A DNA stretch of 64,000 nucleotides from Enterobacter hormaechei subsp. xiangfangensis. Its GTDB lineage: Bacteria > Pseudomonadota > Gammaproteobacteria > Enterobacterales > Enterobacteriaceae. Below, piece after piece: positions 1 through 10,643 of this stretch (the first letter of the stretch is position 1; every line of letters starts with the position of its first letter). The notes under the pieces are model-generated. The model did no database searches and had not been told where the DNA came from. It saw only the letters and a program-made list of their open reading frames with translations. Both the position numbers and the translations under genes were made by a program. Location of the stretch: contig NZ_CP017183.1 in assembly GCF_001729785.1 (NCBI RefSeq), positions 124,001 through 188,000 on the forward strand, written 5' to 3'.

Positions 1-683
1 GTCTCTTTAACGTGCGCTTCCAGACGATCCAGCTCTTCAGCCACGTCCACACGCTGCGCCATCAGCACCAGCTCTTGTTCCAGACGGTTGTTTTCCAGCT
101 GGACTTCCGCCTCTTCCAGTTTGGCGACAAGACGCTCACGCTGCCATTGCAGCACTTCTGGCATATGAGCGCGCACTTTAGCGACTTCGGCGCTCACGCC
201 CTCAAGGCGTTGCTCAATCATCGCTTTCAGCGCCTGGCCTTCGGTTTCGCGGGCAACGATAAAGTCGTCCAGCGTGCCGTCGAGTGCAGCCAGGATCTCA
301 GCGGTAATCGCGTCCAGATCCTGCTCTCCGGCGGCCATCACGCCAGGCCAGCGCAGAATATCAACCGGGTTGATCTCGCCTTCATCGCTTTGCATTTTGA
401 CCCAGTTCGCCGCATTAACCAGCTGTTTTGCCAACTTTTCGTTCAGGATCAGTTCGCCCTGTGCACTGGCATCAGGCTCAAAACGCAGGTTACATTCCAC
501 TTTCCCGCGGGTCAGACGCGTACGGATACGCTCACGCACCACAGGCTCCAGGCTGCGGAACTGTTCCGGCATACGGAAATACGTTTCCAGATAGCGCTGG
601 TTTACCGAGCGCATTTCCCAGGTAGCGCTACCCCAGCTACCCTTGATTTCACGCCGGGCGTAGGCGGTCATACTGCGGATCAT
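1..683 (-). CDS. yicC: YicC family endoribonuclease, partial (C-terminus cut by window edge)
   Basis: The frame reads without stops from an ATG at 683 down to base 1, giving the first 227 or so residues of a protein that is about 287 residues in E. coli. The N-terminus (MIRSMTAYARREIKGSWG) and the internal PVDILRWPGVMA segment match YicC closely. YicC proteins carry an N-terminal YicC-like domain and a C-terminal DUF1732 domain; the family has been described as stress-linked and, in E. coli, as an endoribonuclease acting on small RNA. The gene is divergent from rph, as in E. coli. The missing part lies outside the window, so I cannot say whether the C-terminus is intact. Confidence 0.95.
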   Translation of the reverse strand, partial: MIRSMTAYARREIKGSWGSATWEMRSVNQRYLETYFRMPEQFRSLEPVVRERIRTRLTRGKVECNLRFEPDASAQGELILNEKLAKQLVNAANWVKMQSDEGEINPVDILRWPGVMAAGEQDLDAITAEILAALDGTLDDFIVARETEGQALKAMIEQRLEGVSAEVAKVRAHMPEVLQWQRERLVAKLEEAEVQLENNRLEQELVLMAQRVDVAEELDRLEAHVKE

Positions 684-743
684 AGACATTCCCGTTTTTA
701 AAGGAGAGATGGGGGGATTATAGCTTTCAGGGGCTTCTCAGGA

Positions 744-772
744 TAGGAATAAGCGTCCTTTATCCGTATAAT
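744..772 (+). promoter_or_regulatory. Probable sigma70 promoter of rph-pyrE
   Basis: A perfect TATAAT lies at 767-772, 37 bases before the rph start, in the yicC/rph divergent spacer. The best -35 partner (TAGGAA, 744-749, 17-base spacer) is weak. The position fits the promoter that drives rph and pyrE in E. coli. Confidence 0.6.
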
Positions 773-808
773 GCGCAGCCACATTCGTTTCAAGCCGGAG
801 AATCCATC

Positions 809-1525
809 ATGCGTCCAGCAGGTCGTAGCGCCAACCAGGTGCGTCCCGTCACCCTGACCCGTAACTATACAAAACACGCTGAAGGCTCCGTGCTGGTTGA
901 GTTTGGTGACACCAAGGTGCTTTGCACCGCGTCCATTGAAGAGGGCGTGCCTCGCTTCCTGAAAGGTCAGGGCCAGGGGTGGATCACCGCCGAATACGGT
1001 ATGTTGCCGCGCGCAACCCATACCCGTAATGCCCGTGAAGCGGCAAAAGGTAAGCAGGGCGGCCGTACTATGGAGATTCAGCGCCTGATCGCGCGTGCGC
1101 TCCGCGCCGCGGTTGACCTGAAAACGTTGGGTGAGTTCACCATCACGCTGGACTGCGACGTGATCCAGGCCGATGGTGGCACGCGTACGGCCTCTATTAC
1201 CGGTGCCTGTGTGGCGCTGGCAGACGCCCTGAACAAGCTGGTTGCCGCCGGTAAGCTGAAAACCAACCCAATGAAAGGGATGGTTGCTGCTGTCTCCGTT
1301 GGTATCGTTAACGGCGAAGCGCTTTGCGATCTGGAATACGTTGAAGATTCTGCCGCAGAAACCGACATGAACGTGGTGATGACCGAAGATGGTCGCATCA
1401 TTGAAGTGCAGGGTACGGCAGAAGGCGAGCCATTCACCCACGAAGAACTGCTCACCTTGCTGGCGTTGGCCCGAGGGGGAATCGAATCTATTGTAGCGAC
1501 GCAGAAAGCGGCGTTAGAAAATTGA
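809..1525 (+). CDS. rph: Ribonuclease PH, intact
   Basis: This is a 238-residue phosphate-dependent 3'-5' exoribonuclease that trims tRNA 3' ends and forms a hexameric ring. The core motifs are present: [11 protein letters not shown] at residues 84-94 (phosphate-binding arginine region) and GGTRTA at 123-128. The length and C-terminus (ending KAALEN) are those of an intact enzyme, unlike the frameshifted rph-1 allele of E. coli K-12 strains. It is followed after five bases by the pyrE attenuator hairpin, so rph translation acts as the leader that couples ribosome position to pyrE expression. The ATG at 809 follows a GGAGAATCC ribosome site. Confidence 0.97.
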   Translation: MRPAGRSANQVRPVTLTRNYTKHAEGSVLVEFGDTKVLCTASIEEGVPRFLKGQGQGWITAEYGMLPRATHTRNAREAAKGKQGGRTMEIQRLIARALRAAVDLKTLGEFTITLDCDVIQADGGTRTASITGACVALADALNKLVAAGKLKTNPMKGMVAAVSVGIVNGEALCDLEYVEDSAAETDMNVVMTEDGRIIEVQGTAEGEPFTHEELLTLLALARGGIESIVATQKAALEN

Positions 1526-1530
1526 TTTTA

Positions 1531-1557
1531 AGGCGACCAATGAGTCGCCTTTTTTTT
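1531..1557 (+). terminator. pyrE attenuator (UTP-sensed terminator)
   Basis: Seven-base stem AGGCGAC (1531-1537) / GTCGCCT (1544-1550), loop CAATGA, running into a tract of T. The rph stop codon ends at 1525, so a ribosome closely following RNA polymerase would block the hairpin. This is the known enterobacterial arrangement by which low UTP raises pyrE expression. Confidence 0.9.
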
Positions 1558-1591
1558 GCCTGTAAGACTGAAAAGACAAAGGAGCAAATCC

Positions 1592-2233
1592 ATGAAATCG
1601 TATCAGCGCCAGTTTATTGAGTTTGCGCTTAACAAGCAGGTACTTAAGTTTGGCGAGTTCACGCTGAAATCCGGGCGTAAAAGCCCGTATTTCTTCAACG
1701 CCGGGCTGTTTAATACCGGGCGCGACCTGGCACTGTTAGGCCGCTTCTATGCCGAAGCGCTGGTGGATTCCGGGATTGATTTCGACCTGCTGTTTGGCCC
1801 CGCGTACAAAGGCATTCCAATCGCAACCACCACGGCGGTGGCGCTGGCGGAGCACCATGACCGCGACGTACCGTACTGCTTTAACCGTAAAGAAGCCAAA
1901 ACCCACGGTGAAGGCGGCAATCTGGTAGGCAGTGCGTTGCAGGGCCGCGTGATGCTGGTGGATGACGTGATCACCGCAGGTACCGCGATCCGTGAATCGA
2001 TGGAGATAATCCAGGCTAACGGTGCAACGCTTGCGGGCGTGCTGATTTCGCTCGATCGTCAGGAGCGTGGGCGCGGCGACATCTCTGCTATTCAGGAAGT
2101 GGAGCGCGACTACAACTGCAAAGTGACGTCGATTATCACCCTGAAAGATCTGATTGCGTATCTGGAAGAGAAGCCTGAGATGGCTGATCATCTGGCGGCG
2201 GTGCGTCAATACCGCGAAGAGTTTGGCGTTTAA
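1592..2233 (+). CDS. pyrE: Orotate phosphoribosyltransferase
   Basis: PyrE converts orotate and PRPP into OMP in de novo pyrimidine synthesis. The start at ATG 1592 is chosen because it gives 213 residues, the E. coli length, begins [14 protein letters not shown], and sits behind a strong AAAGGAG site; an upstream in-frame GTG lies in the attenuator and is unlikely. The PRPP-binding signature [13 protein letters not shown] is at residues 120-132, and the flexible loop [10 protein letters not shown] at about 100-109. It is co-transcribed with rph and controlled by the intercistronic attenuator. REP elements follow the stop codon. Confidence 0.97.
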   Translation: MKSYQRQFIEFALNKQVLKFGEFTLKSGRKSPYFFNAGLFNTGRDLALLGRFYAEALVDSGIDFDLLFGPAYKGIPIATTTAVALAEHHDRDVPYCFNRKEAKTHGEGGNLVGSALQGRVMLVDDVITAGTAIRESMEIIQANGATLAGVLISLDRQERGRGDISAIQEVERDYNCKVTSIITLKDLIAYLEEKPEMADHLAAVRQYREEFGV

Positions 2234-2240
2234 TTCAATT

Positions 2241-2310
2241 GCCCGGTGGCGCTGCGCTTACCGGGCCTACCCGTTCGTAGGCCGGATAAGGCGAAGCCGC
2301 CATCCGGCGA
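2241..2310. repeat. Pair of REP (BIME-like) elements between pyrE and slmA
   Basis: Two oppositely oriented GC-rich imperfect palindromes with the enterobacterial REP core (GCCGGATAAGGCG / GCCCGGTGGCG type) lie in the convergent pyrE-slmA spacer. Similar units recur at 36470-36502 and 63455-63533. Such elements are typically extragenic and can stabilise mRNA ends. Confidence 0.85.
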
Positions 2311-2315
2311 TGGCG

Positions 2316-2912
2316 TTACTGTAACTGAGCAGCCACTAACGGCCAGCGGGCGTCAAAATCGTCCGTTGGTCGATATTTAAACTCGCTGCGCACAAACCGG
2401 GAGAGCATCCCTTCGCAAAATGCCAGGATCTGGCTTGCCAGCAGGGTCTCATCCGTATTATATCCCTCGCCTTCCCGCATTTTCTTCTCGCGCAGAACCT
2501 GACGCAGCTGGGCTTCGATACGCTCAAAAAGCTGGTTTATACGGCCTTGCAGACGATCCTGTTCAAACATCAGCGCGTGGCCGGTCAGAATACGGGTCAG
2601 ACCCGGGTTACGTTCACCAAAGCCCAGAATCAGCAGCACAATCAGACGCAGACGCGTGCTGGTGTCTTTTTCATCCTTCAGAATCAGGTTGATGCGCGTG
2701 ATCAGGCTGTCTTCGATAAACTCGATCAGGCTGTCAAACATCCGGGTTTTGCTCGGGAAATGACGATACAGCGCCGCCTCTGACACGCCCACAGAGGCCG
2801 CCAGTTTTGCGGTGGTGATGCGTTGACTGCCGTCGCTGGATTCAAGCATCAGAGCCAGAGATTGAAGTATTTCTTCGCGACGATTCCTTTTCGCGGTTTG
2901 TTTTTCTGCCAT
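2316..2912 (-). CDS. slmA: Nucleoid occlusion factor SlmA (TetR family)
   Basis: SlmA binds chromosomal SlmA-binding sites and inhibits FtsZ ring assembly over the nucleoid. The protein is 198 residues, the same as E. coli, and almost identical to it. The N-terminal helix-turn-helix spans about residues 32-51 ([20 protein letters not shown]), and the all-helical C-terminal dimerisation/FtsZ-binding domain ends [13 protein letters not shown]. It converges on pyrE and lies upstream of dut on the same strand, as in E. coli. Confidence 0.97.
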   Translation of the reverse strand: MAEKQTAKRNRREEILQSLALMLESSDGSQRITTAKLAASVGVSEAALYRHFPSKTRMFDSLIEFIEDSLITRINLILKDEKDTSTRLRLIVLLILGFGERNPGLTRILTGHALMFEQDRLQGRINQLFERIEAQLRQVLREKKMREGEGYNTDETLLASQILAFCEGMLSRFVRSEFKYRPTDDFDARWPLVAAQLQ

Positions 2913-3033
2913 GTTACAAAATACCCCTGAAAATAAGCACTTGTCAGGCTGGCAACCACACAGCGACCCGCAAACTGACGTTTGCGGTTTGTTATTGCAT
3001 TATGGCGCTGTGAGATGCGTGTTTGTCGGGCGG

Positions 3034-3492
3034 TTATTTGCGCCCGGAATGGCCGAAGCCGCCTTCGCCACGGTCGGTAGCGTCGAAGTCTGCCACCAGG
3101 TTAAATTCTGCCTGCACCACCGGTACAAACACCATCTGCGCGATACGCTCGCCCGGCTCAATGGTGAAGCTGTCCTGGCCACGGTTCCATACGGATACCA
3201 TCAGCTGACCCTGATAGTCAGAGTCGATCAGGCCGACCAGGTTACCCAGCACGACGCCATGCTTATGGCCCAGGCCAGAGCGCGGCAGGATCACCGCTGC
3301 CAGTGACGGGTCAGCAATGTGAATCGCCAGCCCGGTCGGGATCAGGGTCGTTGCACCCGGCGCCAGTTCTACGGCGTCATCGAGACAGGCGCGCAGGTCA
3401 AGACCGGCAGAGCCGGAGGTGGCATACGTTGGCAGCGGAAATTGCTCGCCAACGCGCGGGTCCAGAATCTTAACGTCGATTTTTTTCATCAT
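3034..3492 (-). CDS. dut: dUTP diphosphatase (dUTPase)
   Basis: Dut hydrolyses dUTP to dUMP, limiting uracil incorporation and feeding dTMP synthesis. The trimeric dUTPase motifs are all present: [10 protein letters not shown] (motif 2), [10 protein letters not shown] (motif 3), GERIAQMVF (motif 4) and the Gly-rich C-terminal arm [10 protein letters not shown] (motif 5). Tandem ATG codons at 3492 and 3489 give 152 or 151 residues. A longer in-frame extension to 3567 lies inside coaBC and is not used. The start overlaps the end of coaBC by 23 bases, indicating translational coupling. Confidence 0.97.
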   Translation of the reverse strand: MMKKIDVKILDPRVGEQFPLPTYATSGSAGLDLRACLDDAVELAPGATTLIPTGLAIHIADPSLAAVILPRSGLGHKHGVVLGNLVGLIDSDYQGQLMVSVWNRGQDSFTIEPGERIAQMVFVPVVQAEFNLVADFDATDRGEGGFGHSGRK

Positions 3493-4684
3493 AACGGGTA
3501 ACGATCTCGTCCAGTAAGTGTTGGCCCAGGAGTTCTTTGCGCTCAAGCGGTAAGACTTTATCTCCATCCTGCCAGAAAAGGTGCAATGCGTTGCTGTCGC
3601 TGTTAAATCCTTGCGTGGACAGCGATACGTCGTTCGCGCAAATTAAATCGAGGTTTTTGCGGGTACGTTTTTGCCGGGCATATTCTTCCACATTATTCGT
3701 TTCTGCGGCAAACCCAACAACGTAAGGACGATGAGTTTTCAGTGCGGCGACGCCGGCAACGATATCCGGGTTCTTCACCATTTTTATTGTTAATTCATCG
3801 CCTTGCTTTTTAATTTTGGCGTCAGCAATAGTTTCGGCGCGGTAATCAGCGACGGCCGCACAGCCGATAAAAATATGCTGCTGTTGAGCATGTGCCTGTA
3901 CGGCGGCGTTCATTTCCAGCGCGGTCGTCACATCAATACGCTGCACAAACGCAGGGGTGGTAAGCGACACCGGGCCGCTCACCAGCGTGACGTTCGCGCC
4001 GCGTTTGGCTGCCGCGGCAGCAATCGCAAAGCCCATTTTGCCGGAGCTGTGGTTGGTGATGTAACGCACCGGATCCAGCGGCTCGCGCGTGGGGCCCGCG
4101 GTAATCATGATGTTGAGATGTTGCATATCGTTGACAGGCGAGAAATGGGCGGCGGCCATATCAACAATCGTTAATGGGTCGAGCATACGCCCTGGCCCCA
4201 CGTCGCCGCAGGCCTGGCTGCCGCTGTCCGGTCCCCAAATCAGCAGGCCGCGCGAGGCCAGCGTGTCCAGATTGTGCTGGGTAGCGGCGTTGCGGTACAT
4301 CTGCTGGTTCATTGCGGGCACAACCGCGACGGGCGCAGGCGTGGCGAGGCAAATGGTCGTTACCAGATCGTTCGCCATACCGGCTGCCAGGCGGGCAATT
4401 AAATCTGCCGTGGCGGGGGCAAGGATAACCAGATCGGCCCATTTCCCCAGCTCAATGTGGCCCATTGCGGCTTCGGCCGCCGGATCGAGAAGGCTGTCGG
4501 ATACCGGGTATCCCGAGACGGCTTGCAGGCTCAGTGGGGTGATAAAGGCTTTGCCGCCTTCGGTGATCGCGACCCGTACGTCGGCCCCGCGCTCGCGCAA
4601 ACGGCGCACCAGGTCTGGCGTTTTATAGGCAGCAATACCGCCGCTGACGCCAAGAACGATTTTTTTACCGGCCAGGCTCATCAT
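3470..4684 (-). CDS. coaBC: Bifunctional phosphopantothenoylcysteine decarboxylase / phosphopantothenate-cysteine ligase
   Basis: This enzyme makes 4'-phosphopantetheine from phosphopantothenate and cysteine in CoA synthesis. The N-terminal flavoprotein CoaC half begins [15 protein letters not shown] and carries [11 protein letters not shown] with the catalytic His, and the PAMNQQM motif. The C-terminal CoaB half shows [24 protein letters not shown] and the [12 protein letters not shown] segment. The ATG at 4684 has the best-spaced AGGAAAG site (404 residues); the next ATG at 4681 is an alternative. It overlaps dut and is divergent from radC. Formerly called dfp. Confidence 0.96.
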   Translation of the reverse strand: MMSLAGKKIVLGVSGGIAAYKTPDLVRRLRERGADVRVAITEGGKAFITPLSLQAVSGYPVSDSLLDPAAEAAMGHIELGKWADLVILAPATADLIARLAAGMANDLVTTICLATPAPVAVVPAMNQQMYRNAATQHNLDTLASRGLLIWGPDSGSQACGDVGPGRMLDPLTIVDMAAAHFSPVNDMQHLNIMITAGPTREPLDPVRYITNHSSGKMGFAIAAAAAKRGANVTLVSGPVSLTTPAFVQRIDVTTALEMNAAVQAHAQQQHIFIGCAAVADYRAETIADAKIKKQGDELTIKMVKNPDIVAGVAALKTHRPYVVGFAAETNNVEEYARQKRTRKNLDLICANDVSLSTQGFNSDSNALHLFWQDGDKVLPLERKELLGQHLLDEIVTRYDEKNRR

Positions 4685-4854
4685 GATTCTTTCCTGTTGG
4701 GTTTCACCAGAGAGCGGGCATTTTATCACAATCCCTAAAACGGGGTGATGATGTCCTTAATTCACTTTGCGAGGCGTTACGCAAGAACGAAATGCCAGCA
4801 TCGAACCCCGAATTTGCCTGTGGCAGCATAATGGCAAACAGAAGGAGGCCAGGC

Positions 4855-5520
4855 ATGGAAGAGACTGAACTGCTGCTACCGCGTGAAAAAATGCTGCGTC
4901 ATGGCGTCACGTTGTTAAAGGACGACGAGCTGCTGGCGCTCTTTTTACGCACAGGCACGCCGGGGAAAACGGTATTTACGCTGGCGAAAGAACTGATAGA
5001 CCATTTCGGTTCACTGTATGGATTGCTGACCGCTGAGCTGGAGGCGTTTACGCACGTTGAGGGCATTGGCGTGGCGAAATATGCCCAGTTGCGGGGCATT
5101 GCCGAGCTGGCCCGGCGATTTTACAACGTGCGTATGGAGGAAGAAGACCCGATCCTCACCCCCGACATGACCCGCGAATTTCTGCAAAGCCAGCTCTCCG
5201 ATCTGGAGCGGGAGATCTTTATGGTGATCTTTCTCGACAACAAAAACCGGGTACTGAAACATACCCGCCTTTTTTCGGGAACATTGAGCCATGTTGAGGT
5301 GCATCCGCGTGAAATTGTGCGGGAAGCGATAAAAGTGAATGCAGCCGGCGTGATCCTCGCGCATAATCACCCCTCTGGCTGTGCAGAACCAAGCAGAGCT
5401 GACAAAGCAATTACCGAACGTATTATCAAATGCTGTCAATTCATGGACATTCGTGTGCTGGACCATCTGATAATTGGCCGCGGAGAGTACATTTCTTTTG
5501 CCGAACGTGGCTGGATTTAG
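4855..5520 (+). CDS. radC: RadC/YicR-like JAB1/MPN-domain protein
   Basis: This 221-residue RadC family protein has a helix-hairpin-helix segment near residues 65-80 ([14 protein letters not shown]) and a JAMM-type metal motif HNHPSG at 170-175, with the downstream acidic residue in PSRADKAIT. The biochemical role of RadC proteins is unsettled; the old radiation-repair assignment in E. coli was later traced to another gene. The start at ATG 4855 is preferred because AAGGAGG precedes it with good spacing; the upstream ATG at 4792 would add a poorly conserved 21-residue extension. It is divergent from coaBC and precedes rpmB, as in E. coli. Confidence 0.94.
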   Translation: MEETELLLPREKMLRHGVTLLKDDELLALFLRTGTPGKTVFTLAKELIDHFGSLYGLLTAELEAFTHVEGIGVAKYAQLRGIAELARRFYNVRMEEEDPILTPDMTREFLQSQLSDLEREIFMVIFLDNKNRVLKHTRLFSGTLSHVEVHPREIVREAIKVNAAGVILAHNHPSGCAEPSRADKAITERIIKCCQFMDIRVLDHLIIGRGEYISFAERGWI

Positions 5521-5562
5521 GCCTTTTCTCGCGATCCATCGGGATCTTTGTCTGTTCGGGAC

Positions 5563-5591
5563 TTGAGCACACCGCCGAGTCAGCGTATACT
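5563..5591 (+). promoter_or_regulatory. Probable rpmBG promoter
   Basis: TTGAGC at 5563-5568 and TATACT at 5586-5591 are separated by exactly 17 bases, just downstream of the radC stop. This would give an mRNA leader of about 140 bases ahead of rpmB. Confidence 0.7.
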
Positions 5592-5716
5592 ACGCCACCT
5601 TTGAGAATCTCGGGTTTGGCATTTGGGCCTGGCAATCGAGAGTTCAATAGAACTATGCGATGACCGGGCTGTAAAGCCTGACGAGGCGCCGATACCCCAT
5701 ACGAAGCTCGAGCTAA

Positions 5717-5974
<258 letters not shown>

Positions 5975-5993
5975 GTACTTAAAGAGGAAATAA

Positions 5994-6164
<171 letters not shown>

Positions 6165-6188
6165 TTTTAGTCTCCTTGTATTGAAAAA

Positions 6189-6210
6189 CCCCGCAACTGC
6201 GGGGTTTTTT
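6189..6210 (+). terminator. Intrinsic terminator after rpmBG
   Basis: Perfect stem CCCCGC (6189-6194) / GCGGGG (6199-6204), tetraloop AACT, preceded by A5 and followed by T6. It separates rpmBG from mutM. Confidence 0.93.
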
Positions 6211-6236
6211 GCATTCTGCATCTCAACGGAGGAACC

Positions 6237-7046
6237 ATGCCTGAATTACCTGAGGTAGAGACCAGCCGCCGCGGCATTGAGCCCCATCTGGTTGGCGCGA
6301 CTATTCTTCATGCTGTCGTTCGCAACGGGCGTCTGCGCTGGCCGGTGTCCGATGAGATCCACGCGTTAAGTGACAAACCCGTCCTGAGCGTGCAGCGCCG
6401 CGCGAAATACCTGCTGCTGGAGCTGCCTGACGGCTGGATCATTATCCATCTGGGCATGTCGGGAAGCCTGCGTATTCTTACCGAAGAGTTGCCTGCGGAA
6501 AAGCACGACCACGTTGATCTGGTGATGAGTAACGGCAAAGTGCTGCGTTACACCGACCCGCGTCGCTTTGGCGCATGGCTGTGGACCAAAGAGCTGGAAG
6601 GACACAACGTGCTGGCGCATCTCGGACCTGAGCCGCTCTCAGAGGCGTTTAACGCAGATTATCTCAAAGAGAAGTGCGCGAAAAAGAAAACCCCGATTAA
6701 ACCCTGGCTGATGGATAACAAGCTGGTGGTGGGCGTGGGGAATATCTACGCCAGCGAATCGTTGTTTGCCGCCGGGATCCATCCCGATCGGCTGGCCTCC
6801 TCGCTGTCGGCGCAGGAGTGCGAGCTGCTGGTCAGAGTTATTAAAGCGGTACTGCTGCGCTCAATTGAGCAGGGCGGGACGACGCTGAAGGATTTCCTGC
6901 AAAGCGACGGGAAGCCGGGTTATTTTGCGCAGGAGTTGCAGGTTTATGGCCGTAAGGGTGAGCCGTGCAGAGCCTGCGGGACGCCGATTATTGCCACGAA
7001 GCACGCTCAGCGCGCCACGTTTTACTGCCGTCAGTGTCAGAAGTAG
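6237..7046 (+). CDS. mutM: Formamidopyrimidine-DNA glycosylase (8-oxoguanine repair)
   Basis: MutM removes 8-oxoguanine and formamidopyrimidines and has AP lyase activity. After the initiator Met the protein starts PELPEVE, giving the catalytic N-terminal Pro and adjacent Glu. The helix-two-turn-helix region ([17 protein letters not shown]) is central, and the C-terminal zinc finger has four Cys in CRACG and CRQC at about residues 243-266. Length is 269 residues, as in E. coli. The GGAGGAACC ribosome site is strong. The gene converges with coaD, whose stop lies three bases away. Confidence 0.97.
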   Translation: MPELPEVETSRRGIEPHLVGATILHAVVRNGRLRWPVSDEIHALSDKPVLSVQRRAKYLLLELPDGWIIIHLGMSGSLRILTEELPAEKHDHVDLVMSNGKVLRYTDPRRFGAWLWTKELEGHNVLAHLGPEPLSEAFNADYLKEKCAKKKTPIKPWLMDNKLVVGVGNIYASESLFAAGIHPDRLASSLSAQECELLVRVIKAVLLRSIEQGGTTLKDFLQSDGKPGYFAQELQVYGRKGEPCRACGTPIIATKHAQRATFYCRQCQK

Positions 7047-7048
7047 GG

Positions 7049-7531
<483 letters not shown>

Positions 7532-8302
7532 TCACGTTTTCTCTGAGTAGCCGCGGTTCAGCGCCCACAGCTCGGTGTATTTGTTAAAAGTATACTGGGC
7601 ATTCACTACGGCCAGTAACCAGCCCTGTTTGCCGTCCAGCACGCCGCCACGCAGCAGCAGCGTTTTCAGAAACGCGCCCAGCGTGTGGGTGAAGATGCCG
7701 GTCAGCGTGGCCTTCTTGCCGCGCGCATGCCGCTCCTGTGCCCAGGCGGTGGCATAGTTCAGCTGTTTACGCTGGAAGCTGGCGAAATCGCGGCAGGTCA
7801 GATGAAGCAGATCGCCCGTCAGGGGGATGACCTGAGCGTTATCGCAGGCCAGAGACTCATGGACCAGGTTATCGTTGTACTGATAACGCTCGCGGGCATA
7901 GAGGCGCATCACGCGGTCGGGGTACCAGCCGCTGTGGCGCATAAAGCGGCCCAGGAAATAGTTACGACGCGCGATACTGTAGACCGCGCCAGGCTGTGGC
8001 GCGGCAAGCACCGTTTGAATGGCCTGTCGGAGTTCTGGGGTGACGCGCTCATCGGTATCGATCATCAACACGTAATCCCCCGTGGCGTAACCCTGCGCAC
8101 GCTGACGCTGAATACCGTAGCCCTGCCAGTCGGTGTCGGTAAAGACTTTTGCCCCGGCTGCACGGGCAACGTCCGCCGTATTGTCCGTACTTCCGGAGTC
8201 GAGAATGACGATTTCGTCAGCCCAGGCAACAGAGGCCAGGCAATCCGGAAGCAGGTCGGCGGCGTTTTTGGCGATCATCACGACCGACAGACGCGTTGAC
8301 AT
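7532..8302 (-). CDS. waaE: LPS core beta-1,4-glucosyltransferase WaaE (GT2)
   Basis: A 256-residue family 2 glycosyltransferase. The N-terminus ([18 protein letters not shown]) leads to the nucleotide-sugar site [10 protein letters not shown], and the metal-binding acidic motif is DTDE in [10 protein letters not shown]. WaaE (KdtX) of Klebsiella and Serratia adds glucose to the first heptose of the inner core and is encoded between waaA and coaD, exactly as here. Its ATG overlaps the waaA stop by one base (TAATG), so the two are translationally coupled. E. coli K-12 has no WaaE at this position, which supports a Klebsiella/Enterobacter-type core. Confidence 0.9.
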   Translation of the reverse strand: MSTRLSVVMIAKNAADLLPDCLASVAWADEIVILDSGSTDNTADVARAAGAKVFTDTDWQGYGIQRQRAQGYATGDYVLMIDTDERVTPELRQAIQTVLAAPQPGAVYSIARRNYFLGRFMRHSGWYPDRVMRLYARERYQYNDNLVHESLACDNAQVIPLTGDLLHLTCRDFASFQRKQLNYATAWAQERHARGKKATLTGIFTHTLGAFLKTLLLRGGVLDGKQGWLLAVVNAQYTFNKYTELWALNRGYSEKT

Positions 8303-9576
8303 TAGTGGCTCCGCTGCGGCAGATAAGGTTGCAGAAGTTGCAGCAGACGGGTCAGTGCGCCCTGGTTCTGATGCAGGACTTCAACGGCGTGACGACCGTA
8401 CCACAGGCGGTAATCTTCGTCAGTCAGAAGGGTTGAGACCTCTTTGACCACCGAGTCCGCATCGGTCACGGTGATTAAGCCATCGGCTTGCTGCAATTTC
8501 GCGCAGATATCTTTGAAGTTAAACGTGTGTGGACCCATCAGCACGGGAATGGCGTGGGCTGCCGGCTCCAGCGGGTTATGACCACCTCGCTCCACCAGGC
8601 TACCTCCAACAAAGGCGAGGTCTGCAATGCCGTACAGCAGCATCAGTTCGCCCATCGTATCGCCAATCACCACCTGCGTGCTGCCAGAGGGGATTTCGCC
8701 GCTGCTGCGCAGGGTAAAGCTGAAACCGCCTTTTTGCACCATCTCGCGGGCATCTTTAAAACGCTCCGGATGGCGAGGAACCAGAATCAGCAGTAAATCA
8801 GGGAATTTTTCCAGCAGCTGGCGGTGAGCCTGAAGGATAATGGCTTCTTCGCCGTCATGGGTGCTGGTGGCAATCCAGACCTGGCGACGCGGCGCCCACT
8901 GACGACGCAGCGTTACCGCACGGGCGGCGAGTTCAGGGGTGACGGAAATATCGAACTTCAGGCTACCCGTGACCGCAAGCTGGTTGCGCTTCAGACCTAG
9001 GGCGATAAAGCGCGCGGCATCTTCTTCGTTCTGCGCGGCGATCAGCGTGATTTTGCTGAGCAGGCGACGCATAAATTTACCCAGCTTGCCGTACCCTTTA
9101 GCCGAGCGTTCCGACAGACGCGCGTTGGCGATAACCAAAGGAATTTTACGGGCATGCAGGGCGGAAATCATATTCGGCCACAGTTCGGTTTCCATGACGA
9201 TCACCAGTTTAGGGCGCACGGTATTCAGGAAACGGTTCATGGCGCAGGGGAGATCGTACGGCAGGTAGACGTGATGCACGTCTTTACCGAAGGCAGACAT
9301 CACGCGCTCTGAGCCGGTTGGCGTCATCGTGGTGACGGTGATGGGCAGTGACGGATAACGGTGGCGCAGGGCACGCACCAGTGGAATGGCGGCCAGCGTT
9401 TCCCCGACTGACACGGAATGCAGCAGAATACCGTCCGGCGCCACTTTATTGCGGCAGTAGCCATAGCGTTCGGCCCAGCGTTTACGGTACGCAGGCGCTT
9501 TACGGCTACGAAGCAACAGTCGCAGCCAAACCAGTGGCTGAATGATGTAGAGCAGGGCGGTATACAACAATTCCAA
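8302..9576 (-). CDS. waaA: Kdo transferase (3-deoxy-D-manno-octulosonate to lipid A)
   Basis: WaaA adds Kdo residues to lipid IVA at the inner membrane, an essential step. The 424-residue protein begins [17 protein letters not shown], a hydrophobic membrane anchor, followed by [16 protein letters not shown], characteristic of KdtA. The GT-B fold C-terminal half contains [19 protein letters not shown], a diagnostic donor-site motif. Length matches E. coli (425). It lies between a GT2 gene and waaE on the minus strand; the 66-base upstream gap is the largest within this operon. Confidence 0.97.
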   Translation of the reverse strand: MELLYTALLYIIQPLVWLRLLLRSRKAPAYRKRWAERYGYCRNKVAPDGILLHSVSVGETLAAIPLVRALRHRYPSLPITVTTMTPTGSERVMSAFGKDVHHVYLPYDLPCAMNRFLNTVRPKLVIVMETELWPNMISALHARKIPLVIANARLSERSAKGYGKLGKFMRRLLSKITLIAAQNEEDAARFIALGLKRNQLAVTGSLKFDISVTPELAARAVTLRRQWAPRRQVWIATSTHDGEEAIILQAHRQLLEKFPDLLLILVPRHPERFKDAREMVQKGGFSFTLRSSGEIPSGSTQVVIGDTMGELMLLYGIADLAFVGGSLVERGGHNPLEPAAHAIPVLMGPHTFNFKDICAKLQQADGLITVTDADSVVKEVSTLLTDEDYRLWYGRHAVEVLHQNQGALTRLLQLLQPYLPQRSH

Positions 9577-9642
9577 GCGATTATCCGTTTTTTTAGTTTC
9601 GGCCGGGAAATTCTAAGCATTTAAGCGTGCTAAAGCTATCTC

Positions 9643-10632
9643 TTATGCCAGATACCGTTTTAAACGGAAGTAGCGTCGACCCAGGCGCCAGCGCAAACGC
9701 GGGCTTTTGGCACTTTTCCAGATGAGCTTCCAGATCCCGGTGTCGAAGAACTCTTTGATTATCATTGCTTTCTTCGCCTCATCCTTCATGTTGTCGAAGG
9801 TATGAATAATTCCCAGACCCTCTTTGGCGATTTGCCAGTGGCAGGCCGGGATATTTTTCACTTTATCCGGGTAGCGCTGGTTAATGGCATCAAGCATCTT
9901 CAGTATCTTCATGTAATGGCGCGCAGAGCGAATCAGCGTGTCGTCATTATCCGGGGTGTGCGATACCGAGGCGGAGTGAATGTAGTAGTCGTAAAAGCGT
10001 TCGCTGGTGTACTGAACGCGTTCCGCGGCAAGCAGCACCTCAGTCGTCCACGGAATATCCTGATGGCGCAGGCCAGGCTCGAAACGGAAGCCGTGCTGAC
10101 GAATAAAATCGTGACGATAGATATTCAGCCAGGTCACATGCAGGAACTTACGTGAATCCAGCGCCTTTTTTAACCATGCCGCACCATTCATGACGCCCGT
10201 TGAGGCGAGCTTATCTTCAGGGAAGATAGGGCGAGACGGTTTTTTGTTATTTTCCCAGACGTAGTTGCCATTGCAGGTGGTGACATCCAGGTTCTGCGTG
10301 ACGGCCATATCCAGCAGACGCTGGTACATGCCGGGTTTGAAGACATCATCAATATCCGGGAAAGAGAGATACTGCCCGGTCGCAACCGCCAGGCCGGTAT
10401 TACGCGCGATAGACACGCCCTGATTAGGTTGTTCAATAACCCGCATCTGTGGCAGCTTTTCGCGCCATTTTTCGACAATCTGCATCGAGCGGTCAGTGGA
10501 GCCGTCATTCACGATGATGACTTCCATACTGTCGATGTGTTGATTTACAAGGCAGGTAAAGAACTGATCGAGAAAAGCTTCACCGTTATAAACGGCAACC
10601 ACCACGCTTAATAAAGGCGCTGAATTTTGCAT
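9643..10632 (-). CDS. Family 2 glycosyltransferase of the LPS core cluster, acceptor unknown
   Basis: From the ATG at 10632 this encodes 329 residues; the longer frame to 10683 would run into wabH and is rejected. The GT2 fold signature is clear: LLSVVVAVYNGEAFLDQF, then VIIVNDGSTDRS, then the metal motif in SFPDIDDVF. The C-terminus is rich in basic residues (RLRWRLGRRYFRLKRYLA), typical of peripheral membrane glycosyltransferases. It follows wabH by 11 bases in the waaQ-to-coaD operon, so an LPS core sugar transfer is inferred. I do not recognise it as a standard member of the Klebsiella core set and give no symbol. Confidence 0.8.
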   Translation of the reverse strand: MQNSAPLLSVVVAVYNGEAFLDQFFTCLVNQHIDSMEVIIVNDGSTDRSMQIVEKWREKLPQMRVIEQPNQGVSIARNTGLAVATGQYLSFPDIDDVFKPGMYQRLLDMAVTQNLDVTTCNGNYVWENNKKPSRPIFPEDKLASTGVMNGAAWLKKALDSRKFLHVTWLNIYRHDFIRQHGFRFEPGLRHQDIPWTTEVLLAAERVQYTSERFYDYYIHSASVSHTPDNDDTLIRSARHYMKILKMLDAINQRYPDKVKNIPACHWQIAKEGLGIIHTFDNMKDEAKKAMIIKEFFDTGIWKLIWKSAKSPRLRWRLGRRYFRLKRYLA

Positions 10633-10643
10633 ATGAAACCTGA

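Noticed and set aside
698..1441. Open frame of 247 codons on the minus strand over rph
   Set aside because: Antisense shadow of rph; the translated sequence is low in family-like motifs and no promoter or ribosome site supports it.
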